Part shown: piece by piece, positions 6,341 through 6,822 of the stretch
Layout of the letters: every line of letters begins with the position of its first letter
Position numbering within the stretch: position 1 is the first letter of the stretch
Assembly (NCBI GenBank): GCA_005884255.1
Contig: VBDL01000591.1
Coordinates: forward strand, 1 to 6,822
Length of the DNA: 6,822 nt
Source: Betaproteobacteria bacterium
GTDB lineage: Bacteria; Pseudomonadota; Gammaproteobacteria; Burkholderiales; Burkholderiaceae_C
Reading direction: 5' to 3'
Program-made: the position numbers and the translations under genes
The notes under the pieces: generated by a model
Database searches by the model: none
What the model was told of the DNA's origin: nothing
Seen by the model: the letters and a program-made list of their open reading frames with translations, nothing else

Positions 6341-6372
6341 CCGCGACGCACGCCGCCGCGGACGGGCGCATC

Positions 6373-6822
6373 TTACGGGGTGGTGCGCGGAGGGGCCGAG
6401 CGCGCGGCGTGCAGGATGTGGGCGGTGGCCGCATCGGCCGGGAAGAAGCTCTCCAGCGCAAGCTCCTGCAGCGTGATGTCCACCGGCGTACCGAACACCG
6501 TGGTCGTGCTGATGAAGCTCAAGATCCCGTGCTCGGTACGGAACTGCAGCGGCACGACGACGCCGCCGTAGTCGACCTCGTGCCCCACATCGTGCCCATC
6601 GGCCGGCACCGGGTACTCGCAGAGCTCGCGCATCAGGTCGGAGAGCACCGCGTCGCCGGTGGCCGCGACCTGCTGGTGCAGCCGCGCGATCAGGTGGGCG
6701 CGCCATTGCGCGAGGTTCGCGATGCGCGGCGCCAGGCCCTGCGGATGCAGGCTCAGGCGCAGCACGTTCACCGGCGGCTGTACCAGCGATGGATCGGCGC
6801 CGGCGAGCAGCGCCGGTACGGC
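6373..6822 (-). CDS. XRE-family transcriptional regulator with MmyB-like ligand-binding domain, C-terminal part
   Basis: The gene enters from the right edge and its N-terminal helix-turn-helix is outside the window; 149 residues are visible before the TAA at 6373-6375. They match, from memory, the PF17765-type ligand-binding domain of MmyB-like XRE regulators. Diagnostic segments are NVLRLSLHPQGLAPRIANL, the WRAHLIARLHQQ helix, the YGGVVVPLQFRTEHG strand pair, SFISTTTVFGTPVDITLQEL and ESFFPADAATA. The frame is open back to the edge (AVPALLAGADPSLVQPP), so the GTG at 6771 is internal and not a start. Members of this group are cytosolic DNA-binding regulators thought to respond to small molecules; the ligand here is unknown. 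The gene lies about 30 bases upstream of the lipoprotein region on the same strand and may be transcribed with it. The ending SAPPRTTP is a short non-conserved tail. Confidence 0.92.
   Translation of the reverse strand, partial: AVPALLAGADPSLVQPPVNVLRLSLHPQGLAPRIANLAQWRAHLIARLHQQVAATGDAVLSDLMRELCEYPVPADGHDVGHEVDYGGVVVPLQFRTEHGILSFISTTTVFGTPVDITLQELALESFFPADAATAHILHAARSAPPRTTP

Noticed and set aside
5346..6461. Upstream extension of the barrel gene frame, which would make a 632-residue protein
   Set aside because: It is the shifted frame of the lipoprotein gene, with His/Arg-rich low-quality sequence. The signal peptide starts cleanly at the TTG at 5345.

Overview
The window is GC-rich (roughly two thirds G+C by eye) and tightly packed. 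Codon use and protein types suggest a betaproteobacterium of the order Burkholderiales, possibly near the Rubrivivax/Leptothrix/Methylibium lineages. This is inferred from protein style; there is no rRNA or other marker gene in the window.

Left part (1-4556, plus strand): the 3' portion of a purine/nucleoside-type ABC uptake operon. In order it holds the C-terminal end of a tandem-domain ATPase (1-281), a first permease (274-1389), a second permease (1391-2271), a BMP/PnrA-family substrate-binding lipoprotein (2318-3472), a strong intrinsic terminator (3491-3516), and a purine deaminase (3528-4556). The deaminase looks like the adenine deaminase branch of the adenosine/adenine deaminase family. 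The likely pathway is capture of a purine by the lipoprotein, passage through the permease pair driven by the ATPase, then deamination of adenine to hypoxanthine in the cytoplasm. The second permease is broken in this sequence: its two halves lie in different frames and a short conserved stretch between them is missing.

Right part (4563-6822, minus strand): a separate convergent cluster whose last stop lies 6 bases from the deaminase stop. Read from the right edge, it holds the C-terminal ligand-binding part of an XRE-family regulator of the MmyB-like type (6373-6822, cut by the window edge), a secreted poly-Gly lipoprotein of unknown function (5342 to about 6340), and a small probable outer-membrane beta-barrel protein (4563-5345). 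The barrel gene begins with a TTG that overlaps the lipoprotein stop as TTGA. The lipoprotein has a clear lipobox but no usual start codon in its frame nearby, so its 5' end is either damaged, misread or atypical.

No tRNA, rRNA, CRISPR array, insertion sequence or attachment site was seen, and no stretch over 300 bases lacks a gene. I did not find a clearly new system. The points most worth checking are the broken permease, the lipoprotein/beta-barrel pair with its unresolved start, and the deaminase specificity.
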